NCBI RefSeq assembly: GCF_017873435.1
Contig: NZ_JAGGKG010000006.1
Span: 62,001-126,000 of the forward strand
DNA: 64,000 nt
Direction of reading: 5' to 3'
Source: Paenibacillus turicensis
GTDB taxonomy: Bacteria; Bacillota; Bacilli; Paenibacillales; Paenibacillaceae
In this document: positions 55,406-64,000 of the stretch, piece after piece
Layout: each line of letters opens with the position of its first letter
How positions within the stretch are numbered: position 1 is the stretch's first letter
Notes under the pieces: model-generated
The model's input: only the letters and a program-made list of their open reading frames with translations
Told to the model about the DNA's origin: nothing
Database searches by the model: none
Made by a program: the position numbers and the translations under genes

Positions 55406-56680
55406 TTAAGGAATATATAAAACTTGACCTTCAGCCAAATTTTGCTCTTCTAAACGATTATACAATTGAAGCTCCCTTGAACTAAGGTGATAACGCTCCG
55501 CAATTTCGTTCAAGGTTTCTTCCCTCTGAACAATGACTAACTTCATTTTACGGAAAGGGGCCTGCTCTTCAGCTTCCTGACGAATAAACAAGTTTTTCCA
55601 TGAAGGGCGATTTCCAATATCCTCTTCTTCTGCAACGAGCTCCACTTCTACTTCCTCTTGCTCTACCTCATTATTCTCTACAATATGACGATGCTTTGGC
55701 AATAGGTTGCTTATGCTAAATGAAGATAATCCGTTTTGATCGTTGCTTTTTTTGCTACCAAGTGCAATTTTCATCTCTGGCTTATCTTCATGCTCTTGAT
55801 GCTCAGTTGAAGATAAAGTCGCTTCCTGCCCTTCCTCTAGTTGGGATGCATCTAGAAGCTGAGCAACAGGAAGCTCCTCTTCAGGAGGACTAAAGGAATC
55901 CTCTGTCCAAGCGCTAACCGCTTCAATAGGAGCCTCTACAGCAACCTCTTGAGCTTCCTCACTTTTGTCACCAGATGACATTAAAGCATCATTCCATGTC
56001 AGCTGCTCTGACGTTTCTGCTGGCTGATAGCTAGAAATATGAGATTCTGCGACAGGGATTGGTTCAGCTACCACTTCTGCTACAGGAAAACTAGAGGCTT
56101 CCAACGATTCAAGAGGTTTAATTTCATCTGCGTTCACATCAAACGTTTGTCCTGATACGGTGCTTAACTGCTCAGGAACCCAAGCCCCCTGCTGCTCGTC
56201 CGCAGCATACGGGATCGAATTAGCTTCCTCAACGCCTGGGTATGGCTCTCTTTGTTCGGAGTGCGGTAATTCATGCTCTGCTGTAAACTCTTGATCCCGC
56301 CACTCTTCACCTGTGGAGGACACATTTGTTTCAATGCCTTGCAGTAACAAAACACCTGTTACATTTAGGCTTCTGCTATTTAGCAAATCTACATCAAAGT
56401 TTTCAATTTCCACAGCAATTTCTTCTAAGTCATTCACTCGACTAAGTGGGATTGTAATTTCAACAGGAATATAGTGCTCTAACTGCTGAGATTCTCCGCC
56501 ACCTCGATACACCCCTGTCAACAATAAATGCCCCCGCAAGGATGCATATTCCTCTCCAGGTATGACTTGAACTTTAGGATAAAGCTCAATTTCTTCTAAT
56601 TCATCAATTCCAATTACATCATCGCCTAAATGGATACGCTCATAAATATCAAATCGTAGTCCGTAAGATTGATCGACCAA
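55406..56680 (-). CDS. spoVID: SpoVID-like spore coat morphogenetic protein
   Basis: 424 residues from a TTG with GGGGAGG 8 bases upstream. The N-terminal domain of about 125 residues (LRFDIYERIHLGDDVIGIDE, VQVIPGEEYASLRGHLLLTG) is the SpoVID type, followed by a long acidic Ser/Glu/Gln-rich middle and a C-terminal LysM (VQREETLNEIAERYHLSSRE, LYNRLEEQNLAEGQVLYIP). SpoVID guides coat encasement of the forespore. Gene order next to hem genes and valS is as in other Bacillales. Confidence 0.9.
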   Translation of the reverse strand: MVDQSYGLRFDIYERIHLGDDVIGIDELEEIELYPKVQVIPGEEYASLRGHLLLTGVYRGGGESQQLEHYIPVEITIPLSRVNDLEEIAVEIENFDVDLLNSRSLNVTGVLLLQGIETNVSSTGEEWRDQEFTAEHELPHSEQREPYPGVEEANSIPYAADEQQGAWVPEQLSTVSGQTFDVNADEIKPLESLEASSFPVAEVVAEPIPVAESHISSYQPAETSEQLTWNDALMSSGDKSEEAQEVAVEAPIEAVSAWTEDSFSPPEEELPVAQLLDASQLEEGQEATLSSTEHQEHEDKPEMKIALGSKKSNDQNGLSSFSISNLLPKHRHIVENNEVEQEEVEVELVAEEEDIGNRPSWKNLFIRQEAEEQAPFRKMKLVIVQREETLNEIAERYHLSSRELQLYNRLEEQNLAEGQVLYIP

Positions 56681-56791
56681 AAGTTATACCTCCCCTCAAC
56701 AATAAACAAACACGAGTAAAGCTCGAATTACCACTCGTTTAATCTATATGCACAAAATGGGACGACATGACTTTTTTATTCATGAAAAACG

Positions 56792-56828
56792 AGAAAATAG
56801 GATGTGTCTGAGGACACACCCTATTTTA
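56792..56828 (-). terminator. Terminator overlapping the rluA-type gene stop
   Basis: AAATAGGGTGTGTC pairs with GACACATCCTATTT, followed by TCTCG on the minus strand; moderate. Confidence 0.65.
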
Positions 56829-57738
56829 GTAGATTTATTCCAAGCTGCTGCTGTAGCTGGACAAGTGCTTCAGGCAAAGGATCGTGGATTGTGATGCTCT
56901 CACCTGACCATGGATGCAAAAACGATAAGCTTATACCATGTAAGGCTTGATAAGCTATATAGGCTGTATCGCCACCATATAACTCATCCCCAACCAACGG
57001 ATATCCTGCGGCACTAAGGTGGACCCGAATTTGATGTGTTCGTCCTGTCTCTAATTCTAGCGCTAGCTTACTATAGTTATTGCTAGCTTCAAGCAGTTGA
57101 ACATGCGTAATCGCTACTTTACCATTTGGACTAACACGTTGCCGTTTAGGATGATGACGATCCTTCCCAATCGGTTGATCGATTTTAGTCAAGGTGGAAT
57201 CAACCTTCCCCTCTACAAAAGCGACATAACGGCGTCCAATTTCTTTACGCGCCATCGCCTCATCTAGCTTCAACTGAGCATATTGATTTTTAGCATAAAG
57301 CACAGGTCCTGACGTAAATTCATCAAGTCGATGGATATGTTGTGGCGCAACAGGTTCATTGCGATGAATAAAAATGCTAGCGACTCTATCATCTAACGTG
57401 GGAATTTTCTTAACTCCACCATCGCTATGAATCTTAATTCCTGCTGGCTTATGGACAACGAGACAAAAATCATCCTCGTACAAAATTTCCGCTTCATCTC
57501 CACAGTCTTCATATTTTGTAGATGCAGCAGGGAACAGATGCAAGCGCAAGCGATCCCCTGCTATTTTAATCCCACCCGCATGACTGAGCAGATTCACCAG
57601 TTTAAGTGGCATTCCTTGCTGTATTAGCCATTCCTGCACTTTTATTATGCGTTCCTCCAAAGAGCCATTACCAAAAATTTTCCCTGGTGTAAGCTCTAGC
57701 CATTCTCCTCTTTTTGACCCTAAAACCTTAAAGCTCAT
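56821..57738 (-). CDS. RluA-family RNA pseudouridine synthase
   Basis: 305 residues. [16 protein letters not shown] (about 153-168) has the catalytic Asp; [20 protein letters not shown] and [11 protein letters not shown] are the other family motifs. It converts uridines in rRNA or tRNA to pseudouridine; exact target unknown. A divergent N-terminal region replaces a clean S4 domain. Its start overlaps the hemL stop (57735), so it is the last gene of the hem operon here. Confidence 0.9.
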   Translation of the reverse strand: MSFKVLGSKRGEWLELTPGKIFGNGSLEERIIKVQEWLIQQGMPLKLVNLLSHAGGIKIAGDRLRLHLFPAASTKYEDCGDEAEILYEDDFCLVVHKPAGIKIHSDGGVKKIPTLDDRVASIFIHRNEPVAPQHIHRLDEFTSGPVLYAKNQYAQLKLDEAMARKEIGRRYVAFVEGKVDSTLTKIDQPIGKDRHHPKRQRVSPNGKVAITHVQLLEASNNYSKLALELETGRTHQIRVHLSAAGYPLVGDELYGGDTAYIAYQALHGISLSFLHPWSGESITIHDPLPEALVQLQQQLGINLLK

Positions 57739-59036
57739 AGCTTTTGCAGCGCACGTCGCTGTGCTTCAATCGTGAAATCAATATCTTCCTCAGTGTGCAC
57801 ACCCGAAATAAACATCCCTTCAAACTGCGAAGGCGCAATACTGATCCCTTCCTCTAACATAGCTACAAAATAACGTTTAAACAAATCAAGATCACTTTGC
57901 TTCGCTGTAGCAAAATTCGTCACAGGCTGATCGGTAAAAAATGGACAAACCATCGAACCAACACGATTAATTGTGCATGGCAAACCTAATTGCTTCGCAT
58001 TATCTAAAAAGCCCGCTTCCATTTTTGCGCCAAGTTGTTCTAGCCGTTCATACACTTCATCAGTAAGCAAAGATAACGTTGCAAAACCTGCCGCCATCGC
58101 AAGTGGATTTCCACTTAATGTACCTGCCTGATAAATTGGGCCGCTAGGTGCAATTTGTGACATTATTTCAGCTTTACCACCATACGCTCCAACGGGTAAG
58201 CCCCCCCCAATGACTTTACCTAGACACGTCAAATCAGGTGTCACCCCAAATCTTCCTTGTGCACAATTCATATGTACGCGGAAGCCAGTCATTACTTCAT
58301 CAAAAATAAGCAAGCTACCATATTGAGTTGTAATCTCGCGCAAGCCTTCAAGGAAACCTGGAAGTGGGGGCACAACGCCCATATTTCCAGCAATTGGCTC
58401 TACAATGACTGCGGCAATCTCTTCTCCGTATTGATTAAATGCAAGCTTTACCGCTTCCATGTCGTTATAAGGTATCGCAATTGTATTTTGAGCGATCGCT
58501 GGCGGAACACCAGGACTATCGGGAAGACCTAACGTTGCCACACCAGAACCTGCTTTAATAAGCAAGCTATCGCCATGACCGTGGTAGGAGCCTTCAAATT
58601 TAATAATTTTGTGACGTCCTGTATATCCTCTAGCTAAACGAATTGCGCTTAACGTTGCTTCTGTACCAGAGTTAACCATGCGAACGATTTCAACTGACGG
58701 TACACGACTTGCGACAAGCTTAGCCATTTCTGTTTCTAACAAGGTGGGTAGACCAAAGCTAGTGCCTTTTGTTGCTGTTTCATGTAACGCCTGCACTACC
58801 TCTGGATGGGCATGTCCCATAATAAGGGGACCCCATGAGCAAATGTAGTCGATATATTCATTACCATCGATATCATAAATTCTAGAGCCTTGTCCACGCT
58901 CTACATAAACTGGGGGTACTCCCACTGATTTAAAGGCACGCACAGGACTATTAACACCACCTGGCATAACTTGTCTTGCCGCCTCAAAAGCAGCCTCAGA
59001 TTTTGATGAATGAACTCTTCCGATTTTGTGATCCAT
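57735..59036 (-). CDS. hemL: Glutamate-1-semialdehyde 2,1-aminomutase
   Basis: About 433 residues from the ATG at 59036 with GGAGC 9 bases upstream. PLP enzyme: [46 protein letters not shown], and the Lys loop [17 protein letters not shown]. It makes 5-aminolevulinate, acting directly after HemA. Same operon as hemACDB. Confidence 0.96.
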   Translation of the reverse strand: MDHKIGRVHSSKSEAAFEAARQVMPGGVNSPVRAFKSVGVPPVYVERGQGSRIYDIDGNEYIDYICSWGPLIMGHAHPEVVQALHETATKGTSFGLPTLLETEMAKLVASRVPSVEIVRMVNSGTEATLSAIRLARGYTGRHKIIKFEGSYHGHGDSLLIKAGSGVATLGLPDSPGVPPAIAQNTIAIPYNDMEAVKLAFNQYGEEIAAVIVEPIAGNMGVVPPLPGFLEGLREITTQYGSLLIFDEVMTGFRVHMNCAQGRFGVTPDLTCLGKVIGGGLPVGAYGGKAEIMSQIAPSGPIYQAGTLSGNPLAMAAGFATLSLLTDEVYERLEQLGAKMEAGFLDNAKQLGLPCTINRVGSMVCPFFTDQPVTNFATAKQSDLDLFKRYFVAMLEEGISIAPSQFEGMFISGVHTEEDIDFTIEAQRRALQKL

Positions 59037-59286
59037 AGCATTCACGCTCCAATTCCAATTTTTTAATCAGATATAAAATTTGGGCTCAATCTTGAAATCA
59101 GTGGTTGACCCCTAACCCACACTAGCGAAGAGACAGAGAGATTCTGAAGGTTGTCTTTAAAATCAAATTCCATCCATAAATATACTTCAATAAAAGGAAT
59201 ATGATTTTAACAACAACCGCAAGAACGCTCTGGATCGTAGCTACCAGCATCCGGTCGCGGGCAAGTACTAATTTCTAAATGGAGCC
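59037..59286 (-). other. hemB-hemL gap with a possible Cys-rich peptide frame
   Basis: On the minus strand a frame ending at 59207 reads CPRPDAGSYDPERSCGCC before a stop; upstream it overlaps the hemB end in another frame. No clear ribosome site, so expression is uncertain. Otherwise AT-rich, with no terminator. Confidence 0.35.
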
Positions 59287-60288
59287 CTAATTTTCCCGCA
59301 ACCAACGCGCCATATCTTTTGCGAAATAAGTAATGATAATGTCTGCGCCTGCACGCTTCATGCCAAGTAGCATTTCGGTTACGATCGCTTTTTCATTAAT
59401 CCAGCCCTGCAATGCCGCTGCCTTGACCATCGCATATTCGCCACTTACGTTATAAGCCACTAGCGGCAAATCAAATTGCTGGCGAAGTAATGAGATAACA
59501 TCCATAAATGCTAAAGCAGGCTTAACCATTAACATATCTGCGCCTTCAGCTACATCAGATTCTGCTTCTCGCAAAGCTTCTCTGACGTTAGCAGGGTCCA
59601 TTTGATACGTCTTACGATCGCCAAATTGAGGTGCTGAATCGGCCGCCTCACGGAACGGACCATAAAAAGCGGAGGCGTATTTCACGGAATAAGACATAAT
59701 TGGTATATGTGTGTATCCAGCATCATCTAGTCCTGTGCGAATTGCCTGCACAAAGCCATCCATCATGTTAGAAGGCGCAATAATATCTGCACCTGCTGCG
59801 GCTTGAGATACTGCCGTTTTTACTAGTAGCTCTAGTGATTCATCATTCATCACATCACCACAAATATGTCCATCCCGTTCATATGTATGAACCATGCCAC
59901 AATGTCCATGATCAGTAAACTCACATAAACAAGTATCAGCTACTACTAACAAATCAGGATAAAGCGACTTAATTTTACGTGTTGCTTGTTGAACAATACC
60001 ATCGTCGGCAAATGCGGATCTCCCCACTTCATCTTTACTTTCAGGAATGCCAAACAGCAATACCGCTGAAATACCAAGCTCTACAATTTCTTTTAACTCT
60101 TCCTCTAACCGATCTATTGAAAAATGATAAATGCCTGGCATCGAGGAAATCTCATTTTTAATCCCCTCACCATGTGTAATAAAAATAGGCTGAATAAAAT
60201 CATTAACAGTGAGCACAGTTTCACGCACCATGTTGCGCATTCCACTTGATTGACGCAAACGACGATGTCTTGTAATTGGAAAAATCAT
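59287..60288 (-). CDS. hemB: Delta-aminolevulinic acid dehydratase (porphobilinogen synthase)
   Basis: 333 residues; AGGAGG upstream of the ATG. Zinc-site Cys region ([15 protein letters not shown]), Schiff-base Lys in [15 protein letters not shown], and [14 protein letters not shown]. It condenses two ALA to porphobilinogen. Confidence 0.97.
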   Translation of the reverse strand: MIFPITRHRRLRQSSGMRNMVRETVLTVNDFIQPIFITHGEGIKNEISSMPGIYHFSIDRLEEELKEIVELGISAVLLFGIPESKDEVGRSAFADDGIVQQATRKIKSLYPDLLVVADTCLCEFTDHGHCGMVHTYERDGHICGDVMNDESLELLVKTAVSQAAAGADIIAPSNMMDGFVQAIRTGLDDAGYTHIPIMSYSVKYASAFYGPFREAADSAPQFGDRKTYQMDPANVREALREAESDVAEGADMLMVKPALAFMDVISLLRQQFDLPLVAYNVSGEYAMVKAAALQGWINEKAIVTEMLLGMKRAGADIIITYFAKDMARWLREN

Positions 60289-60350
60289 ACTTAAATCAAC
60301 CTCCTAATTTATTAAATTCTAGCTTATAGCTAAGACTGCTCCTAAATAAA

Positions 60351-61142
60351 TTAAAATGAATAAAGACTAATTGCTTCAAGCAAGCTATCGAGTGTAGCTT
60401 CCTTAGGTATAAGTGTAACCTCGATTCCAAGGTCACGTGCAGTTTGGGCTGTAACCTCACCAATACACGCAATTGGAATACCTTCGATGGCTTGGATTGG
60501 ATTCTCAATGCCCATATTGATTAATGCCTGCATAAAGTTTTTCACAGTGGATGAGCTAGTAAAGGTAATGATATCAATTTGGCGTTGTTCAAGCGCGTGG
60601 AGTAAGGCAGGGTCATGATGACGGACAGGGATCGTTTCATACATCATAATTTCGGTCACATGAAGTCCCATTTCCACTAAAACCTCGTGTAGCCAAGGTC
60701 GTGCCAGATTGCCACGTGGTAGTAAAACCTGTTGCCCTGACTGTAGCTCATTGGCAAACTTAGCTATTAGGCCCTCTGCCTGAAATACTTCCGGCAATGC
60801 TTGAGTCTCTATGCCATGCGTTCTTAATGCCGCGTCCGTAGCAGGCCCAACAGCAACAACCTTCGCCTTATTCAAATGACTAGTCTCCAGTTTCAGTGTG
60901 TTCATCCGATCAAAAAAATACTCCACACCTGTCACGCTAGTAAAAAAAATCCAATCAAATTGCTCAAGCTGCTGCAATACTTCATTTCCATAATCAATAT
61001 CCGATACTTGCCTAGGAGGTATAGTTTCAATCACCGAAAAAATATAAGGGTGTCCTTGCATTTCCTTTATTTTGTGTGCAAATTGACTTGCTCCTGTTCG
61101 TGATCTTGTTACCAATACGGTTTTACCAGCTAAACCTGCCAT
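60351..61142 (-). CDS. hemD: Uroporphyrinogen-III synthase
   Basis: About 263 residues from the ATG at 61142 with GGGAG 8 bases upstream; a GTG three codons earlier overlaps the hemC stop. Two-lobed weakly conserved family: TVLVTRSRTGASQFAHKI, WIFFTSVTGVEYFFDRM, VAVGPATDAALR and ITFTSSSTVKNFM. It inverts ring D and closes the macrocycle. Confidence 0.92.
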   Translation of the reverse strand: MAGLAGKTVLVTRSRTGASQFAHKIKEMQGHPYIFSVIETIPPRQVSDIDYGNEVLQQLEQFDWIFFTSVTGVEYFFDRMNTLKLETSHLNKAKVVAVGPATDAALRTHGIETQALPEVFQAEGLIAKFANELQSGQQVLLPRGNLARPWLHEVLVEMGLHVTEIMMYETIPVRHHDPALLHALEQRQIDIITFTSSSTVKNFMQALINMGIENPIQAIEGIPIACIGEVTAQTARDLGIEVTLIPKEATLDSLLEAISLYSF

Positions 61143-61147
61143 CCATT

Positions 61148-62080
61148 TCACTCCCTAGCTTCAGCCAAAATTTCACCTGCACCTTCAGAAATTAATTTCC
61201 ATGCAAGCTGTTCGCCAAGCTTAATTGGATCATTGCCAATCATACTTTCCTTTAGAATTTTACGGCCATCCGCATAACCAACCATACCCGTAAGTTCAAT
61301 TTTTTTATCATCAAGTAGTGTCGCATAGGCACCGATTGGAATTTGACAGCCCCCATTTAATTCACTTAGAAACTTGCGCTCAGCAGATACCGTTTGTGAG
61401 GTTATATTATCGTTGTATAAAGCCAATAGCTGCCTTACCTCTACATCATCCTCACGGCACTCTATACCTAAAGCGCCTTGACCAACTGCGGGCAAGCATA
61501 GCTCTACTGGTAAATAAGAAGAAGCTTTTTGTCCCCATCCCATTCGATTGAGTCCTGCAGAAGCCAACACGATGGCATCGAAGCCCTCTGTTTCTAATTT
61601 CCGAATTCTAGAGTCAATATTGCCACGAATCGATTGAATATTTAAATCCGGCCGATAGCTCAGTAATTGACTGCTACGTCTTAGACTGCTTGTCCCTACA
61701 ACGGCACCCTCTGGCAATTCATCCAAGCTTAATCCTGTAGCTGAAATTAATACATCTCTTGGATCCTCACGGCGTGGCACTGCACCTGTCGTTAACCCCT
61801 CTGGCAACATGGAAGGCATGTCCTTCATACTGTGCACAGCAAAATCAATTTCGCCATCTAACATCGCTTGTTCAATTTCCTTAACAAATAAACCTTTACC
61901 ACCCACCTTAGATAAGGTTACATCTAAAATGCGATCCCCTTTGGTAATAATTTTTTTAATTTCAAAATCAAAGGCAAGTCCATGTTTCTGACATAGTGTT
62001 TTTAAGTCTGATATGACTTGATTTGTTTGTGTTAAAGCTAACTGACTTTGTCTCGTTCCAACTACAATGGTCCTGTTCAT
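61148..62080 (-). CDS. hemC: Porphobilinogen deaminase (hydroxymethylbilane synthase)
   Basis: 310 residues from the ATG at 62080 with AGGAGG upstream. [56 protein letters not shown], and the cofactor-Cys loop [13 protein letters not shown]. It links four porphobilinogens. Confidence 0.97.
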   Translation of the reverse strand: MNRTIVVGTRQSQLALTQTNQVISDLKTLCQKHGLAFDFEIKKIITKGDRILDVTLSKVGGKGLFVKEIEQAMLDGEIDFAVHSMKDMPSMLPEGLTTGAVPRREDPRDVLISATGLSLDELPEGAVVGTSSLRRSSQLLSYRPDLNIQSIRGNIDSRIRKLETEGFDAIVLASAGLNRMGWGQKASSYLPVELCLPAVGQGALGIECREDDVEVRQLLALYNDNITSQTVSAERKFLSELNGGCQIPIGAYATLLDDKKIELTGMVGYADGRKILKESMIGNDPIKLGEQLAWKLISEGAGEILAEARE

Positions 62081-62187
62081 ATATGTCCTCCTCAAAATCA
62101 GGTTGATTATAGCATAGAAGCCCTGATCCCATGTGTCAAAAACACGATTAGGCTCAGGGCATTTAATTTAAAGATGATATATTATTA

Positions 62188-63540
62188 TCACATTGATATC
62201 AGCGTCAGCACAGGTTCAGCTTCGTGAGTTTCATTGATTGATTGCTCAACTGATGACTCCTCTAAGTCCCCCAATTGATCCTCAAGCGCAAAAATTTGTG
62301 AAAACAATTTAATTGCTTCAGCCCCATCTACTTCCCCAGCCATCTCCTTAATGCGATGAATCGGGTCATGCATCATTTGATTTACAATGCTTTTAGTTAA
62401 GCGACGAATCATTGCTTGCTGACGTTGATCTAGTTCAGGCAGCTTATTAAAGAGACTTTGCATCGTGCTTTCATGAATCGAAGCCGATTTTTGTCTTAAT
62501 GCATGGATCATTGGTTGTACCTCTAACGTACCCACCCATTCTTGGAATTCTACAATCTCAGCTTCAATCATCGTTTCGATTTTTAAAGCTTCAAGGCGAC
62601 GTATATCCATATTACTTTCTACAATACCTTCAAGATCATCAATATCATATAAAAATACGTGCTCTAGCTCGCCAATAGCAGGATCAATATCCCTTGGCAC
62701 TGCAATATCAACAATAAATAAAGGACGATTCGTTCTGTCGCCCATTTTGTGCGCAACCTCTGAGGCAGTAAGGACGTATCCTTCTGACCCTGTAGAGCTA
62801 ATTAAAATATCTATTTGATCAAGACCTGCAATAGCTTGCTGCATCGTACAGGCGGTCCCATTAAATTGCCTTGCTAATTCCTGTGCACGCGCATAGGTTC
62901 GATTGGCAACTAACACCTTTTTAGCTCCCCCACCGCTTAAATGTTTAACGGTCAGCTCACTCATTTTGCCAGCACCTAAAATTAACACAACCTTATCTTC
63001 AAATCCACCAAAAATCCGTTTGCCAAGCTCCACTGCTGCATAGCTGACAGAAACAGCATTTTCACCAATCGCGGTTTCAGCATGTGCACGTTTCCCTAAA
63101 GTAATTGCTTGTTTAAACAAGCGATTAAACCAAGTCCCTGTCGCCTTCTGCTCTTGTGCTAACAAAAAGGCTTTACGAACTTGACCTAATATTTGAGTTT
63201 CCCCTAACACCATAGAGTCTAGTCCACAAGTAACTGAAAATAAATGGGCGATCGCCGCTTCATCTTGGTGAACATAAATATAGGAACTAAATTCCTCTCG
63301 CGGTATACCAAACCACTGCTCTAAAAACCCTTTTATATAATGTCCACTCATATAAGGCTTATCAACAACAACATAGATTTCAGTTCGGTTGCAGGTAGCT
63401 ATTATAACGCCTTCCAATACACTTTTCATGTGCTTCAACTCTTCGAGTGCTCCTGGAAGTTCACTTTCCACAAAAGAGAAACGTTCTCTTACTTCAACCG
63501 GAGCCGTCCGATAGTTCAACCCCATTACCATAACGTGCAT
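62188..63540 (-). CDS. hemA: Glutamyl-tRNA reductase
   Basis: 450 residues. MVMGLNYRTAPVEVRERFSF, the catalytic Cys in VIIATCNRTEIYVV, TCGLDSMVLGETQILGQV, NADPH loop VLILGAGKMSELT, and the helical dimer end. It commits glutamyl-tRNA to heme. The next gene is hemC after about 90 bases; the hemX seen between them in B. subtilis is absent. Confidence 0.97.
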   Translation of the reverse strand: MHVMVMGLNYRTAPVEVRERFSFVESELPGALEELKHMKSVLEGVIIATCNRTEIYVVVDKPYMSGHYIKGFLEQWFGIPREEFSSYIYVHQDEAAIAHLFSVTCGLDSMVLGETQILGQVRKAFLLAQEQKATGTWFNRLFKQAITLGKRAHAETAIGENAVSVSYAAVELGKRIFGGFEDKVVLILGAGKMSELTVKHLSGGGAKKVLVANRTYARAQELARQFNGTACTMQQAIAGLDQIDILISSTGSEGYVLTASEVAHKMGDRTNRPLFIVDIAVPRDIDPAIGELEHVFLYDIDDLEGIVESNMDIRRLEALKIETMIEAEIVEFQEWVGTLEVQPMIHALRQKSASIHESTMQSLFNKLPELDQRQQAMIRRLTKSIVNQMMHDPIHRIKEMAGEVDGAEAIKLFSQIFALEDQLGDLEESSVEQSINETHEAEPVLTLISM

Positions 63541-63699
63541 TGCAAGTTCACCTACCTGTGTAGTTTAGAATATCATTAATTTGATGCATTCAATTAAAAT
63601 CTATTGTTAAGTATATCACATAGAAAGTCGAAACTTTTGAACTTTACTTGACAGTTTGTTGAAGTTTTATGAACAAAGTCAAAATCTAACTTACGTTTG
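63541..63699. other. hemA upstream region
   Basis: AT-rich sequence that must hold the hem operon promoter; GATATACT (about 63612-63619, minus strand) is a possible -10. No gene. Confidence 0.35.
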
Positions 63700-63846
63700 G
63701 AGCATGGAGGGCTACGTTTTGCAGGATGTTTCGATCGCTCTTAAAATTGGATTGCAGGAATTAGTTCTACGGTAGCAATCCAATTTTTAAATGCGAACGC
63801 TGGCGCTTCTCCACATTCCTGCAAAACTCCGCTGGCGCATGCTTTC
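63700..63846. repeat. Long imperfect inverted repeat (MITE- or REP-like)
   Basis: Arms of about 65 bases pair imperfectly: AGCATG, GTTTTGCAGGA and AAAATTGGATTGC on the left have complements GCAATCCAATTTT, TCCTGCAAAAC and CATGCT on the right, around a loop of about 19 bases. It lies upstream of hemA and resembles palindromic intergenic repeats of Bacillales. Confidence 0.6.
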
Positions 63847-63895
63847 TAACCGTCGTTGAGGCTTTTGAGTTATGTATAGGTGAGGGGCGTATATG

Positions 63896-63934
63896 AAAAA
63901 ACCTTGAATTTTTGAATATTCAAGGTTTTAGTGT
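63896..63934 (-). terminator. Terminator of the gene beyond the window
   Basis: AAAACCTTGAA and TTCAAGGTTTT arms around a 10-base loop, followed by a T run on the minus strand. It should end a leftward gene starting outside the window. Confidence 0.75.
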
Positions 63935-64000
63935 ATGATGATTTGCCTATTTTGGTAACCATCTAACTATGAAATTTCATGAAGCTTAATAATGAAGCTA

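Overview
The window joins two unlike halves. From about 42.7 kb to the right end it is ordinary Bacillales chromosome. From base 1 to about 42.5 kb it is a densely packed accessory region, nearly all transcribed leftwards, that looks like part of a large integrated mobile (probably conjugative) element. The organism is a spore-forming Gram-positive: SpoVID, a SpoIIB-type SPOR protein, a T-box before valS, a TPP riboswitch, AGGAGG ribosome sites and frequent TTG/GTG starts. Copper-amine-oxidase-N-like repeats on secreted proteins point to Paenibacillaceae (Paenibacillus or Brevibacillus-like); the species cannot be fixed from the sequence alone.

Chromosomal half, right to left: hemA-hemC-hemD-hemB-hemL (tetrapyrrole synthesis, with no hemX between hemA and hemC), an RluA-family pseudouridine synthase, spoVID, a T-box leader with valS, folC and murC. 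A TPP-riboswitch-controlled ykoFEDC operon (thiamine precursor uptake) lies on the opposite strand. Then come spoIIB and an unusual maf with a 60-residue internal duplication. In Bacillus subtilis the next gene after maf is radC; here the accessory region starts instead.

Accessory half, right to left: small cargo genes (42.5-41.4 kb); an FtsK/TcpA-like DNA translocase (41.2-37.7); a membrane-anchored transglutaminase-like protein (37.5-35.9); a 1,670-residue surface protein with a sortase-like sorting signal and a second signal peptide in its middle (35.7-30.7); a Dam-type methylase with a partner gene (30.0-28.3); a GC-rich, purine-rich non-coding island (27.8-27.5); a small operon with a serine-recombinase-like protein lacking its catalytic residues (27.4-24.97); a 1.1 kb non-coding stretch holding about five 42-bp iteron-like repeats; and a regulator-like operon with two paralogous helix-turn-helix proteins (23.9-21.9). 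Next are two membrane protein genes, each behind a copy of the same structured leader. They are followed by two secreted proteins sharing a beta-rich C-terminal domain and a set of membrane proteins including a 1,726-residue polytopic one (20-11 kb), plausibly a transfer channel and surface fibre. After these lie a predicted peptide-ligase cassette (Amidoligase_2 + gamma-glutamylcyclotransferase-like + small protein; 10.2-8.3), a CAP-domain secreted protein, a 1.4k-residue LRR/B-repeat adhesin, a tail-anchored membrane protein, a GNAT acetyltransferase and a cut gene at the edge.

No relaxase, integrase, VirB4 or att site is visible, so the element probably continues beyond base 1. The strongest leads are the iteron array, the duplicated RNA-like leader, the two-in-one surface polyprotein, the amidoligase cassette and the catalytically dead recombinase homologue.
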